Assembly (NCBI RefSeq): GCF_024752355.1
Contig: NZ_JANTHZ010000001.1
Location: 124,001-188,000 of the forward strand
Length of the DNA stretch: 64,000 nucleotides
Source: Ancylobacter mangrovi
GTDB lineage: Bacteria > Pseudomonadota > Alphaproteobacteria > Rhizobiales > Xanthobacteraceae
Direction: 5' to 3'
The notes below the pieces were generated by a model, which saw nothing but the letters and a program-made list of their open reading frames with translations, did not search any database and had not been told where the DNA came from. Shown piece after piece: positions 55,221 to 64,000 of the stretch; positions within the stretch are counted from its first letter, which is position 1, and each line of letters opens with the position of its first letter. Made by a program: the position numbers and the translations under genes.

Positions 55221-57098
55221 ATGATCTCCTTCGACGACATCTCCCTGCGCATCGCCGGCCGCCTGCTGATCGACCACGCCTCGGCCTTCATACCGGACGG
55301 GGCGCGGGTCGGCCTCGTCGGCCGCAACGGTGCCGGCAAGACGACGCTGTTCCGCGCCATCACCGGCGAGATGGCGCTGGAGACCGGAAACATCCGCATT
55401 CCCCAGGGCATCCGTATCGGCCAGGTGGCGCAGGAGGCCCCGGCCGGGCCGGAGCGGCTGATCGACATCGTGCTCGCCGCCGATGTCGAGCGCGCCCGGC
55501 TCATCGACGAGCAGGCGACGGCGAGCGATCCGGCGCGGATCGCCGAGATCGAGCTGCGGCTCGCCGATATCGGCGCGCATGCCGCCCCGGCGCGGGCGGC
55601 GCGGATCCTCGCCGGGCTCGGCTTCGACGAGGCGGCGCAGCAGCGCCCCTGCTCCGACTTTTCCGGCGGCTGGCGCATGCGCGTCGCTCTCGCCGCCATC
55701 CTGTTCGCCGAGCCGGACCTGCTGCTGCTCGACGAACCGACCAACTATCTCGATCTCGAGGGCACGCTCTGGCTGCAGGACTATCTCGCGCGCTATCCGC
55801 ACACGGTGCTGATCGTCAGCCATGACCGCGAGCTTCTGAACGCCTCGGTCTCCTCCATCCTCCATCTGGAGAGCGCCAAGCTCACCCTCTGGCGCGGCGG
55901 CTATGATTCCTTCGAGCGCCAGCGGGCGGAGAAGCTGGTGCTCGACCAGAAGGCGCGCACCAAGCAGGACGCGCGGCGCAAGCATATGGAATCGTTCGTC
56001 GAACGATTCCGTGCCAAGGCATCGAAGGCGCGCCAGGCGCAATCGCGGTTGAAGGCGCTGGCGCGCATGGCACCGATCGCCGAAGCCGTCGGCGAGGCCG
56101 CGGCGGCAATCTCGATCCGCCATCCCGCGCGCATTCCCTCCCCGCCCATCCTCGCGCTCGACAATGTGAGCGTCGGCTACCAGTCGGGCCAGCCGGTGCT
56201 GCGCAACCTGACATTGCGCATCGACCATGACGACCGGATCGCGCTGCTCGGACCGAACGGCAACGGCAAGTCCACCTTCGCCAAGCTGATCGCCGGGCGG
56301 CTGGAGTCGCAGGGCGGCTCGATGGTGCGCGCGGCCGGGCTGGAGATCGCCTATCTCGCCCAGCACCAGCTCGACGAACTGGTGGCCGAGCAGAGCGTCT
56401 ACGATCACGTGCGCCGGCTGATGCCCGACGCGCCCGAGGCCAAGGTGCGCTCGCGCGCCGCCGAGCTCGGCTTTTCCGGCGGAACGGCGGACACCACGAT
56501 CGCGGCGCTGTCGGGCGGGGAGAAGGCGCGCCTGCTGCTCGGCCTCGCCGCCTTTCACGGGCCGCATCTGCTGATTCTCGACGAGCCGACCAACCATCTC
56601 GACATCGCCGCGCGGCAGGCGCTGATCGAGGCGCTGAACGACTATCCGGGCGCGGTGATCCTGATCAGCCACGACCGCTCCCTGCTCGATGCCAGCGCCG
56701 AGCGGCTGTGGCTGGTGGCCGACGGCACGGTGCGCGCGTTCGAGGGCGACCTCGAGGAGTATCAGCGTCTCGTGGTCGGCCGCGGCGCGTCCTCGCAGCG
56801 CAAGGAGGCGGCCGGCTCGCGCGCGCAGGAGCGCCGGCAGGCCGCCGAAAAGCGGGCCGAGACCGCGCCGCTGCGCAAGAAGATCAAGGAAACCGAATCA
56901 CTTATCGCCAAGCTTGAACGCAGTGTGTCAGGGCTCGATGGCCTGCTGGCGGACGAGACTCTCTACAGCCGCGACCCCGCCCGCGCCCAGCGCATCGCGC
57001 GCGAACGCGCCGACGCCGCGACCGCCCTCGCCGAGGCCGAGGAGGCGTGGCTGGAACTCGCGACCGCACTCGAGAGCGCCGAAACTGGCGAGGTGTGA
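55221..57098 (+). CDS. ABC-F family ATP-binding protein (Uup/YheS type)
   Basis: A 625-residue protein with two ABC domains and no membrane segment, as in ABC-F translation factors that act on the ribosome. Domain 1: Walker A GRNGAGKTT (34-42), signature FSGGWRMRVA, Walker B LLLLDEPTNYLD. An arm and charged linker with RKHMESFVERFRAKASKARQ follow. Domain 2: Walker A GPNGNGKST (344-352), signature LSGGEKARLLLG, Walker B LILDEPTNHLD. There is a C-terminal coiled coil (QERRQAAEKRAE, then LRKKIKETESLIAKLERSV). Start at 55221, with an 18-residue upstream extension unlikely. Subfamily YheS or Uup not certain; role on stalled ribosomes or resistance is inference. Confidence 0.92.
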   Translation: MISFDDISLRIAGRLLIDHASAFIPDGARVGLVGRNGAGKTTLFRAITGEMALETGNIRIPQGIRIGQVAQEAPAGPERLIDIVLAADVERARLIDEQATASDPARIAEIELRLADIGAHAAPARAARILAGLGFDEAAQQRPCSDFSGGWRMRVALAAILFAEPDLLLLDEPTNYLDLEGTLWLQDYLARYPHTVLIVSHDRELLNASVSSILHLESAKLTLWRGGYDSFERQRAEKLVLDQKARTKQDARRKHMESFVERFRAKASKARQAQSRLKALARMAPIAEAVGEAAAAISIRHPARIPSPPILALDNVSVGYQSGQPVLRNLTLRIDHDDRIALLGPNGNGKSTFAKLIAGRLESQGGSMVRAAGLEIAYLAQHQLDELVAEQSVYDHVRRLMPDAPEAKVRSRAAELGFSGGTADTTIAALSGGEKARLLLGLAAFHGPHLLILDEPTNHLDIAARQALIEALNDYPGAVILISHDRSLLDASAERLWLVADGTVRAFEGDLEEYQRLVVGRGASSQRKEAAGSRAQERRQAAEKRAETAPLRKKIKETESLIAKLERSVSGLDGLLADETLYSRDPARAQRIARERADAATALAEAEEAWLELATALESAETGEV

Positions 57099-57106
57099 AT
57101 GTCATT

Positions 57107-57127
57107 CGTTCCCATTCGGTGGGAACG
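57107..57127 (+). other. Perfect 8-bp hairpin after the ABC-F gene
   Basis: CGTTCCCA and TGGGAACG with a TTCGG loop, starting 9 bases after the stop. Lacks a T tract; possibly an mRNA 3' end stabiliser. Confidence 0.6.
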
Positions 57128-57741
57128 GGAGATTCGGGAAGGCCTTATTCGCGCAGCGCATCCGAGCGGCGGGCATGACCGAAGCTGCCATGAGCATTTG
57201 CGCCGTCGCGCGCGCCACGCCGCGGCCGGGTAGACACGCGTCGATCAAGCCGCAGACGACCGATACAACCGCTGACGACCGGACATAATGGCGGGCGGCT
57301 GGCGAAAGCGACGCGCTTGCCAGCCTGCCGGAATTTCACTTCAGAAGATTGTCTGGTTCGGCCAGCGACAGGTCTGTCTCGCAACTAATGCCGGCAGCAT
57401 GTGGATACGCACATGCCTCGCTCCGCCTGCTGACCAGCCTCGACCTCGCGTCAAGCCGTTCGCGGCACGTACAAGGACGGGTGCCCCGAGGCAGGTCTCG
57501 CCGAGGACGTTCATGCCGGCACCCATGGCAAGGCACCCCGTGGGTCGACATCCAAGGCCGACACTCATAGGTCGACACTCACACGCTGACGCGACCAACC
57601 GAACGTGCGCCCGCATTCGTCCTGTTGATCGGCGCGGATCGCCGCCCAATCAACTGAGCCGGCAAAACAGCCACCTGGACCTAGCTCGCTCCGCGCACCT
57701 TTGCCGGCGGACGCGACGGCCGAGCTCACCGGCGTCCAGAC

Positions 57742-57773
57742 AAAAAGAAACCCCGGCACAAGGCCGGGGTTTC
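57742..57773 (-). terminator. Rho-independent terminator of the porin gene
   Basis: AAACCCCGGC pairs with GCCGGGGTTT (10 bp) around a short loop; on the minus strand it is followed by CTTTTTG. Confidence 0.9.
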
Positions 57774-57795
57774 CAGAAGGACCGTTCTGATCAGA

Positions 57796-59028
57796 TCAGA
57801 AGGTGCGGCGAACCGACAGCAGGACCTGGTTGAAGTCCGAGTTGCTGGTCAGGTTGCCCTTGTAGTCGTAAACCGGCTGGTTGTAGTTCGCCTCGCCGTA
57901 GGTGTACTGGGCGACGAACAGCAGGCCCTTGACGGGGCTCCAGTTCAGGCTGGCGCCAACGTTGAAGAGGTCGAAGCTCGACGTGGTGGTGTTGGTCGGG
58001 ATGTCCGCCTCACCGTAGTTGCCGAACACGACGCCGTAGACGTTCGGCGAGAAGAAGTGGGTCAGCTCGCCAGCGATGGTCCAGCTCTTCGACGACTCGT
58101 AGCTGTCGGTCACCGGGTTGTAGTACAGGTCGTAGACCGCGCTGATCGGCGCGTACGAACCGTTGATGCCGGTGTACTCGGAAGCGCCATCAGCGTAGGT
58201 GCCTTCGATGTACAGCGTGTCACCTTCGCCGAAGGTCGGCAGGTTGAACTTCACGCCGCCCAGGACGGCCCAACCCACGTCGTCGCCGCTGCTCCAGCCG
58301 TAGTAGTCGGAGTCCAGCTGACGGACCATGCCCGAAATCTGGAAGCCGCCCCACTCGCCTTCGTAGTTGATGTTGCCGATGAGGGCCGGGATGTCGGTCT
58401 CGGTGTCGCCGTAGATGTCGTAGTCGACGCCGTCAGCGCGCGAGGAGTCGTCCTCGATCGAGATCGTGGCCGTGAAGCCGTTGCCGAAGTCCGCGGTGTA
58501 AGCGGCGACGATCGAGTTCTCGTCCGAGGTGATTTCGATCGAGTCGACACCCCAAACGTTGTTGTCGGCGTAGTAGTCGAAGAACGACTGAACCTTACCG
58601 AAGGTGAACCCAGCGAACTGGATGTAACCCTTGTCGAGGTTCGAGTTGGTCGACTCCGAGAAGTTCGAACCGCCGCCGCCGTAGGTCAGGCGATACTCGA
58701 AGTACGAACGCAGCGTGCCGTACTCGGTCTGGGTGCGGGCGTCGACGCGCAGAGCGCCACGAGCCAGGAAGTAGGAGTCCTGGTACTCGTCCTTCGGCAG
58801 GTACGAGAAATCCTGGTAGTAGTAATCGGTCTGCACGAAGCCACCGATCTTCAGGCACGTGTCAGAGCCGGGAATGTAATAGAAGCCCGCACCGTAGGTG
58901 GAGCAGATCTTCACGTATTCCGCAGCCTTCGCCTTCACAGGCAGATCGGCCGCCGCAGCAGTCCCGACCATAGCAAGCCCGGCAACAGAGCCGAGCAGCG
59001 CGTTCTTGATGACCGTCTTCAACTTCAT
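57796..59028 (-). CDS. Outer-membrane porin (Porin_2 family)
   Basis: A 410-residue Omp2b/RopA-type trimeric porin for diffusion of small solutes. The signal peptide (MKLKTVIKNALLGSVAGLAM) is cut near residue 27 (TAAAADLPVK). The family start ICSTYGAGFYYIPGSDTCLK with a conserved cysteine pair is intact, and alternating beta strands run to the terminal aromatic residue in VLLSVRRTF, the outer-membrane assembly signal. The start at 59028 follows a GGGGGAGA ribosome site; an upstream extension of 55 residues has no merit. Codon use is strikingly uniform and less GC-rich at third positions (GTAGTAGTCG-like Tyr and Asp runs), as in highly expressed porins. Monocistronic with a strong terminator. 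Confidence 0.93.
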   Translation of the reverse strand: MKLKTVIKNALLGSVAGLAMVGTAAAADLPVKAKAAEYVKICSTYGAGFYYIPGSDTCLKIGGFVQTDYYYQDFSYLPKDEYQDSYFLARGALRVDARTQTEYGTLRSYFEYRLTYGGGGSNFSESTNSNLDKGYIQFAGFTFGKVQSFFDYYADNNVWGVDSIEITSDENSIVAAYTADFGNGFTATISIEDDSSRADGVDYDIYGDTETDIPALIGNINYEGEWGGFQISGMVRQLDSDYYGWSSGDDVGWAVLGGVKFNLPTFGEGDTLYIEGTYADGASEYTGINGSYAPISAVYDLYYNPVTDSYESSKSWTIAGELTHFFSPNVYGVVFGNYGEADIPTNTTTSSFDLFNVGASLNWSPVKGLLFVAQYTYGEANYNQPVYDYKGNLTSNSDFNQVLLSVRRTF

Positions 59029-59255
59029 TCTCCCCCAAATTGGACCAATGTTGGGTTTTCGATTGTCAGGACTCCCCGCGAGGCGCGGCATCCGTGGAGG
59101 ATATTGTTGGAAACGCCCGGACGGTGCAAAGCCAAAGTGGCCCCAAACGGGCTCTGGCGGCCATTCCGCGACGGAGTGTTGCCGTCCAGACACAATTTGG
59201 GCAAGGGGTATGGCGTTACGCGCGACCCTCGCCGATCAAACTAGAAAAGACGTGG

Positions 59256-59271
59256 TAAATCAACGGTTAAC
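59256..59271. promoter_or_regulatory. CtrA-like box upstream of the porin gene
   Basis: TAAA-N7-TTAAC, one mismatch from the CtrA consensus, about 230 bases upstream of the porin start and just beyond the 3' end of holC. Confidence 0.3.
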
Positions 59272-59300
59272 GCCGTGATGCCGGGACGGGCGGCGCAGGC

Positions 59301-59747
59301 TCAGCGCCGCTGCCAGCGGCCGTCCGGGCCCTGCTGCCAGTAGGCTATGTCATGCCCGGCGGCCTTCGCGGCGCGCCAGCTCTCGCGGGCCTGGTCCACA
59401 GCGTCGGGATCCGCGCCGTCGAACAGGTGAATCACCCGCGCATAGGTATCGGGATCGTCGATGACCGCCTGCTCGACCAGGAAACGCACCGTGGCGCCGT
59501 TCGGATTGGCCGGATTCGTGGTCAGGAGAATCGGCTGGCGCGCGGCATCGGGCTGGCGATCGGTGCCGTGCGGCAGGAAGGACGCGTCGTCATAGGTCCA
59601 CAGGAGCTGGTCGAGCGCCGCCACGCGCTCATCCGTGGTCGCCTGCACCGTGCAGCGCCAGCCCCGCTCGAAGCACTTCTCCAGAAGCTGGGGAAGCGCC
59701 GATTCGAGCGGGCGATTCGTCAGGTGATAGAAGAACACCTCGGTCAT
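59301..59747 (-). CDS. holC: DNA polymerase III chi subunit
   Basis: Accessory clamp-loader subunit that links polymerase III to single-strand binding protein. The 148-residue protein starts MTEVFFYHLTNRPLESALP and has the chi features RGWRCTVQATTDERVAALD, LWTYDDASFLPHG and PILLTTNP. The start at 59747 fits the family; the frame is open 27 codons further. It lies 55 bases downstream of pepA, an order conserved widely in proteobacteria. Confidence 0.93.
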   Translation of the reverse strand: MTEVFFYHLTNRPLESALPQLLEKCFERGWRCTVQATTDERVAALDQLLWTYDDASFLPHGTDRQPDAARQPILLTTNPANPNGATVRFLVEQAVIDDPDTYARVIHLFDGADPDAVDQARESWRAAKAAGHDIAYWQQGPDGRWQRR

Positions 59748-59802
59748 CGGCCGGTCGCTGCCTCCGATTCGTGGAAAGGCGGCCGCCGGCCGTCGCCGGC
59801 GC

Positions 59803-61311
59803 TCACGATTCGTAGTGCTGCGCCACAAGATGGTCGAGCAGGCGCACGCCCCACCCCGACCCCCAGCTCCGGTTGAACTCGCTCGTGGGCGAGTTCAGGC
59901 CGGTGCCGGCGATGTCCAGATGCGCCCATGGCACCTCGCCGACGAAGCGCTTCAGGAACTGCGCGGCGGTGATGGAGCCGCCGAACCGGCCGCCGGTGTT
60001 CTTCATGTCGGCGAACTTGGAATCGATGAGCTTGTCGTATTCGGGCGCGAGCGGCATGCGCCACACCTTCTCGCCGGTATCGAGCCCGGCCTGGTGCAGG
60101 CGGCCCGCCAGCGCGTCGTCATTGCAGAACAGGCCGGCATTCTCGGTGCCCAGCGCCACCAGAATGGCGCCGGTCAGGGTGGCGAGATCCACCATGAACT
60201 GCGGCTTGAAGCGCTCTTTCACGTACCAGAGCACGTCGCCCAGCACGAGCCGCCCCTCGGCATCGGTGTTGATGATCTCGATCGTCTGGCCCGACATCGA
60301 GGTCACGATGTCGCCCGGGCGCTGGGCGTTGCCGTCCGGCATGTTCTCGACCAGGCCGATGGCGCCGATCGCGTTCACCTTCGCCTTGCGGCTCGCCAGC
60401 GCGTGCATCAGCCCCACCACGCAGGCGGCGCCGGCCATGTCGCCCTTCATGTCCTCCATGCCGGCCGCCTGCTTGATCGAGATGCCGCCGGTGTCGAACA
60501 CCACGCCCTTGCCGATGAAGGCGACCGGCGCGGTGCCGGACTTGCCGCCGTTCCAGCGCATGACGACGACCTGGCTGTCCTGCTTCGAGCCCTGGCCGAC
60601 GCCGAGCAGCGCGCCCATGCCGAGCTTCTTCATCTCCTTCTCGCCGAGCACCTCGACATCGACGCCGAGCCTGGAGAGGTCGCCGGTGCGCTTGGCGAAT
60701 TCGGTCGGGGTGAGAACGTTGGCCGGCTCGTTGACGAGGCTGCGGGCGATCATCACGCCGTCGCCGATGCCCTCGCGCTTGCGGAAGGCGCGCTTCGCCG
60801 CGCTGTCGTTCTCTATATATAGAGTCACCTTCGGCTTCGCGGTCGCCTCGTCGGGCTTGGGCCGGGTCTTGTAGCGGTCGAAGGAATAGGCGCGCAGGCG
60901 CATGCCGAGCGCGAGCTCGGCGGCGGACTGGGGCGTCACCTCGCCTTCGGGCAGCGCCAGCACCACCGAGACCTCCTTCGCCGCGGCGGGGACCTTGCCC
61001 ATGATGGAGCCGCCCAGCTTCAGCCAGTCGAACGGCTTGAGCGCGGACGGCTTGCCGACGCCGACCACGATGACGCGGCTGGCGTCGAGCCCGGCGGGCG
61101 CCACCAGGTCGAGCGTCTTGCCCGACTTCCCTTCAAAGTGATCCGCGCGCGCCGCGCGGGCGAGGAGGTCGCCGGCCGGCGCCATCAGCGCCTCGACGGC
61201 GGGCGCAAAGGCCGGGCCTCCCTCGCTTCCACCCTCGGCCGCGAGAAGCACCACAAGGCCATCGAGGGTGGTGGGAAGCCCCGCGAAACTGATTTTTACC
61301 GTATCGCCCAT
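59803..61311 (-). CDS. pepA: Leucyl aminopeptidase (cytosol aminopeptidase)
   Basis: Two-metal M17 aminopeptidase that removes N-terminal residues, and in E. coli also a DNA-binding recombination accessory. The 502-residue protein has an N-terminal macro-like domain ([17 protein letters not shown]). The catalytic C-terminal domain has [26 protein letters not shown] and the signature [16 protein letters not shown] around residues 345-360. The start at 61311 is taken over an ATG at 61347 because a GTGGAAA site precedes it and the family begins with VKISFA; the longer form would add 12 residues. Divergent from lptF. Confidence 0.95.
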   Translation of the reverse strand: MGDTVKISFAGLPTTLDGLVVLLAAEGGSEGGPAFAPAVEALMAPAGDLLARAARADHFEGKSGKTLDLVAPAGLDASRVIVVGVGKPSALKPFDWLKLGGSIMGKVPAAAKEVSVVLALPEGEVTPQSAAELALGMRLRAYSFDRYKTRPKPDEATAKPKVTLYIENDSAAKRAFRKREGIGDGVMIARSLVNEPANVLTPTEFAKRTGDLSRLGVDVEVLGEKEMKKLGMGALLGVGQGSKQDSQVVVMRWNGGKSGTAPVAFIGKGVVFDTGGISIKQAAGMEDMKGDMAGAACVVGLMHALASRKAKVNAIGAIGLVENMPDGNAQRPGDIVTSMSGQTIEIINTDAEGRLVLGDVLWYVKERFKPQFMVDLATLTGAILVALGTENAGLFCNDDALAGRLHQAGLDTGEKVWRMPLAPEYDKLIDSKFADMKNTGGRFGGSITAAQFLKRFVGEVPWAHLDIAGTGLNSPTSEFNRSWGSGWGVRLLDHLVAQHYES

Positions 61312-61526
61312 CGTCGTTTCCACTTTCGCATCCGGATTGTGGGTCATGTTTAGCCGAATGACGCTGCCACGACGAGGGCCCCGATACGGCCAGATTCGCG
61401 GTCCTTATCCACTCGCCGGCACGAGTGAATTGCACCGCGCGCCGTGCCCGCTTATTGATCGCATTCCACCTTGCCGACGCTCGGGGCGGCGGACGTTTCG
61501 GAAGGCACGACAGGGAACGCCGCTTG

Positions 61527-62684
61527 ATGACCCGACTTGACCGCTATGTCTTCCGCTCGGCAGCGTTCGCCTTCGTGGGCACGCTCGCGGTCCTCACCGG
61601 CATGATCTGGGTGACGCAGGCCCTGCGCCAGCTCGACATTATGACGACGCAGGGCCAGACCATCGTGGCCTTCATCGTCATCACCAGCCTCGCCCTGCCC
61701 GCGCTGATCCTCGGCCTCGCGCCAGCGGCGCTGTTCATCGCCGTGTCCCATACCCTGTTCCGTATGAACAGCGATTCGGAAATCGTGGTCGCCAGCGCGG
61801 CGGGCATCTCGACCTGGCGCTTCCTGCGGCCGCTGATCATCCTCGCCCTGCTGGTGGCGGCGGGCTGCACCGCCCTGTCGATGGAGCTGGTGCCGGCGGC
61901 GATGCGCCAGTTCCGCTATGAAATCTCGCGCGTGCGCGCGGACGTGGTCGCCTTCATCGCCCAGCCCGGACGATTCACCACGCTCGCCGACGGCATCGTG
62001 TTCAATGTGCGCGAGCGCAATTCCAGCGGCGTCCTCGGCGGCATCTTCATCAATGACGCGCGCAACCCCAACGAGGTGAACACCTATCTCGCCGACCGCG
62101 GCCAGGTGGTGGACACCCAGGAGGGCACGTTCCTCATCCTCGAGGACGGCGCCATCCACCGGCGCACGCCGGGCAAGTCGGACAGCAACGTGGTCGAGTT
62201 CCAGCGCTACGCCTTCGACCTGTCGCCCTTCACCTCGGCGGGCGACAACGCGGTCTATCGCGCGCCCGAACGCTCGTTCAGCGAGTTGCTCCACCCCGAC
62301 CCGAACGATCCCGGCTACCAGCAGGACCCCGGCCGCTACACCGAGGAGATCCATCGCCGCCTGTCGCTGCCGCTCTACGTGCTCGCCTTCTTCGGCATCG
62401 CGGTGGCCGCGCTCGCCGAGCCGCGCACGACGCGCGAAGGGCGCGGGCTCGCGCTCGCGGCGACGGCGCCCTACGTGATCGTGCTGCAAGTGGTGAGCTT
62501 CGGCCTCATCAATCAGGTGCGCCACGACCCCGACCTGGTGCCGATCGTTTATGTGGTCCCGATCGTCTTCCTCATCGGCTCGGCGCTCTCGCTGAGCGGC
62601 CGGTTCAAGCCGCGCATGCCGGAAGCGATGCGGCGCCATATCGACCAGATGGCGCAGCGCGTCGTGCGCGCGACGGTCGATTGA
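61527..62684 (+). CDS. lptF: LPS export ABC transporter permease LptF
   Basis: Inner-membrane permease of the LptB2FGC complex that extracts LPS. The 385-residue protein has the six-segment layout: three helices in residues 15-125, a periplasmic beta-jellyroll (about 130-290, with DGIVFNVRERNSSGVLGGIF), and three helices at the end. Its N-terminus MTRLDRYVFRSAAFAFVG is typical. The start at 61527 follows CAGGGAA. LptG follows after 40 bases, and pepA is divergent, the same arrangement as in E. coli. Confidence 0.95.
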   Translation: MTRLDRYVFRSAAFAFVGTLAVLTGMIWVTQALRQLDIMTTQGQTIVAFIVITSLALPALILGLAPAALFIAVSHTLFRMNSDSEIVVASAAGISTWRFLRPLIILALLVAAGCTALSMELVPAAMRQFRYEISRVRADVVAFIAQPGRFTTLADGIVFNVRERNSSGVLGGIFINDARNPNEVNTYLADRGQVVDTQEGTFLILEDGAIHRRTPGKSDSNVVEFQRYAFDLSPFTSAGDNAVYRAPERSFSELLHPDPNDPGYQQDPGRYTEEIHRRLSLPLYVLAFFGIAVAALAEPRTTREGRGLALAATAPYVIVLQVVSFGLINQVRHDPDLVPIVYVVPIVFLIGSALSLSGRFKPRMPEAMRRHIDQMAQRVVRATVD

Positions 62685-62724
62685 GGCGCGCCATGGTTGC
62701 AGCAATCGTCTGCGGGGACCGCCC

Positions 62725-63810
62725 GTGATCGGACGCACGCTCGGGCTCTATTTCGGCCGCCGCTTCCTCGGCTCGGTGCTCGGCATCTTCGTCGGCTGCG
62801 CCGTGCTGATCATGCTGATCGACTTCCTCGAGATGTCGCGGCGCGTGGGCGAGCGCGACGTCGACAGCCTCACCCTGCTGCTGCTGATCATCTACCGCGC
62901 GCCCTTCTTCACCGAGCAGCTCCTGCCGTTCGCGGTGCTGTTCGGCGCCATCGGCACCTTCCTCACCCTGTCGCGCCGGCTGGAACTGGTGGTGGCGCGC
63001 GCGGCCGGGGTCTCGGCGTGGCAGTTCATCACCCCCGCCTGCATCATCGCCATGCTGCTCGGGGTGGTCTCGACGACGGTCTACAATCCCGTTTCGGCCG
63101 AGTTCAAGGAACGCGCGAACCGGATCGAGGCGGAGATCTTCAACCGCCAGACCGGCCTTTTCTCCTCGACCAGCGCCGGTTTCTGGATCCGCCAGCAGAG
63201 CGTCGACGGGCAGGCCATCATCCAGGCCGCCGCCAAGACGGACGGCGGGCGGCAGCTTTCCGGGGTGAACGTGTTCCTGTTCGGGCGCGACGGGAAGCTG
63301 GAAGAGCGCATCGAGGCGCGCAACGCGACGCTCGAAGACAGTGCATGGCGACTCCATGACGCGCGCGTCTTAACGCCTGGAATAGGTTTGCAGAATTACG
63401 ATACCTACATGGTCGCGACGAATCTCACCCCGAATCAGGTCCAGGAATCGCTGCAGAGCGAAACCGTGTCCTTCTGGGACCTGCCCGCTGCGGTCGATGC
63501 CGCCACGCGGGTCGGCTTCGGCGCGGAACGTTATCGGCTGCAATATCAGAGCCTTCTCGCCCGTCCCATGCTGTTGCTGGCGATGGTGCTTATCGCTGCC
63601 TCGCTCAGCCTCCGCGTCTTTCGATTTGGGGGCATCGGGCAGACGATTCTCGGTGGCGTGGCCGCCGGCTTTCTGCTTTATGTTTCGACCAAGCTTGCCG
63701 AGGATCTCGGTGAGGTCGGGATTGTGCATCCCGTGATTGCAGCGTGGTTTCCAGCGGTCGTTGGAGCATTGATGGGTATTCTCATCCTGCTTCACCGGGA
63801 GGACGGATGA
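62725..63810 (+). CDS. lptG: LPS export ABC transporter permease LptG
   Basis: Partner of LptF. The 361-residue protein starts with GTG (VIGRTLGLYFGRRFLGSVLG) and shows six membrane segments with a periplasmic domain in the middle (FWIRQQSVDGQAIIQ, LTPNQVQESLQSETVSFWDL). Conserved elements include the LSRRLELVVARAAGVSAWQF coupling helix. Its stop overlaps the lptD start as ATGA, so the two are translationally coupled. Confidence 0.95.
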   Translation: MIGRTLGLYFGRRFLGSVLGIFVGCAVLIMLIDFLEMSRRVGERDVDSLTLLLLIIYRAPFFTEQLLPFAVLFGAIGTFLTLSRRLELVVARAAGVSAWQFITPACIIAMLLGVVSTTVYNPVSAEFKERANRIEAEIFNRQTGLFSSTSAGFWIRQQSVDGQAIIQAAAKTDGGRQLSGVNVFLFGRDGKLEERIEARNATLEDSAWRLHDARVLTPGIGLQNYDTYMVATNLTPNQVQESLQSETVSFWDLPAAVDAATRVGFGAERYRLQYQSLLARPMLLLAMVLIAASLSLRVFRFGGIGQTILGGVAAGFLLYVSTKLAEDLGEVGIVHPVIAAWFPAVVGALMGILILLHREDG

Positions 63811-64000
63811 AGGTCGGCAACGTCGACGCCGGCCAGTCCGGGGTGGTGAAGAAGCGGTTCAAGGACCGCCTGCACGCCTCGGCCTGTTGGCTGTTCTTTA
63901 CGGTAGTTACCAGCACGTTGGGTACGCTTGTCCCGGCGCATCAGGCGCTCGCGCAGGAGCCGGGCGGGGCGGCAATGGCGCGCGACATGCTGAGCAAGCG
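63807..64000 (+). CDS. lptD: LPS-assembly protein LptD, N-terminal fragment cut by the window edge
   Basis: Only 64 residues are present: MKVGNVDAGQSGVVKKRFKD, then a hydrophobic signal core (CWLFFTVVTSTLGTLV) ending PAHQALAQEPGG. The position directly after lptG with an ATGA overlap, and the signal peptide, fit LptD, which follows lptG in this group. The conserved part of LptD begins after the window end (the last visible residues read ARDMLSK), so the call rests mainly on position. Confidence 0.7.
   Translation, partial: MKVGNVDAGQSGVVKKRFKDRLHASACWLFFTVVTSTLGTLVPAHQALAQEPGGAAMARDMLSK

Larger units (their letters stand above)
57099..57795. other. 697-base gene-free region between the ABC-F gene and the porin
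   Basis: No supported gene; the open frames are low in family-like features and rich in Arg and Pro. It contains a hairpin at 57107-57127, a short inverted repeat at 57397-57416 (GCATGTG with CACATGC), a near-repeat of GGTCGACA at 57543 and 57571, and the porin terminator at the right end. Confidence 0.6.

Noticed and set aside
57288-57833. Possible 181-codon gene before the porin
   Set aside because: Arg/Pro/His-rich with no ribosome site, and it runs through the porin terminator and 3' end.
1-64000. tRNA or rRNA genes
   Set aside because: Looked for T-loop GGTTCGA-type patterns with acceptor pairing; hits fell inside protein genes (prfB, porin) and could not fold. A tRNAscan-SE run would confirm.

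Overview
The window is a 64 kb piece of chromosome from a GC-rich alphaproteobacterium, almost certainly a member of the Hyphomicrobiales (Rhizobiales). The basis is the gene content: a Porin_2/Omp2b-type porin, an NDUFA12-like complex I subunit, a class II NrdJ ribonucleotide reductase, an HdaA-type DnaA regulator, a DUF992 protein, a MaeB malic enzyme with a phosphotransacetylase-like tail, and RNase E with an insertion in its S1 domain. The gene orders aroQ-accB-accC-aat, hda-ppk-ppx and lptF-lptG-lptD are those expected in that group. Genus cannot be fixed from the sequence alone; Xanthobacteraceae is a reasonable guess. No tRNA, rRNA, IS element, prophage, CRISPR array or attachment site was recognised. 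This is core-genome territory.

Layout. 1-5.4 kb: 3' part of tyrS, a very large AsmA/YhdP-type envelope protein, and a bcp peroxiredoxin. 5.5-15 kb: a leftward cell-wall and translation block (amiC, mrcA, prfB) with a GST-like gene inserted on the opposite strand, then divergent rne with a long leader and a clear terminator. 15-24.6 kb: an aminotransferase, a BepA-like M48 protease, a DsbA-like thioredoxin, aroQ, accB, accC and aat, with convergent DUF2155, NDUFA12-like and MFS genes. 25-35 kb: nrdJ, two near-identical cold-shock genes, maeB, and an unrecognised 704-residue anchored protein.

35-48.6 kb: aspS, DUF992 and rnd, an ICMT-like membrane methyltransferase, and the perM-hda-ppk-ppx run (replication control and polyphosphate), then benE and purM-purN. 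48.6-53.2 kb: a molybdopterin oxidoreductase, two TerC-family genes and ndk. 53.5-57.1 kb: two short exported proteins, DinB and an ABC-F ATPase. 57.8-64 kb: a porin, pepA-holC, and divergently lptF-lptG-lptD (LPS export).

No large new system is evident. The most interesting signals are regulatory. A GGAAC-N17-CGTT element matching the alphaproteobacterial EcfG general-stress promoter overlaps a perfect TTAA-N7-TTAA CtrA box upstream of a 72-residue exported protein. A CtrA-like and an NrdR-like site lie upstream of nrdJ. A hairpin covers the ribosome-binding site of the molybdopterin oxidoreductase. The aat and DUF2155 genes overlap by 70 bp in antisense.
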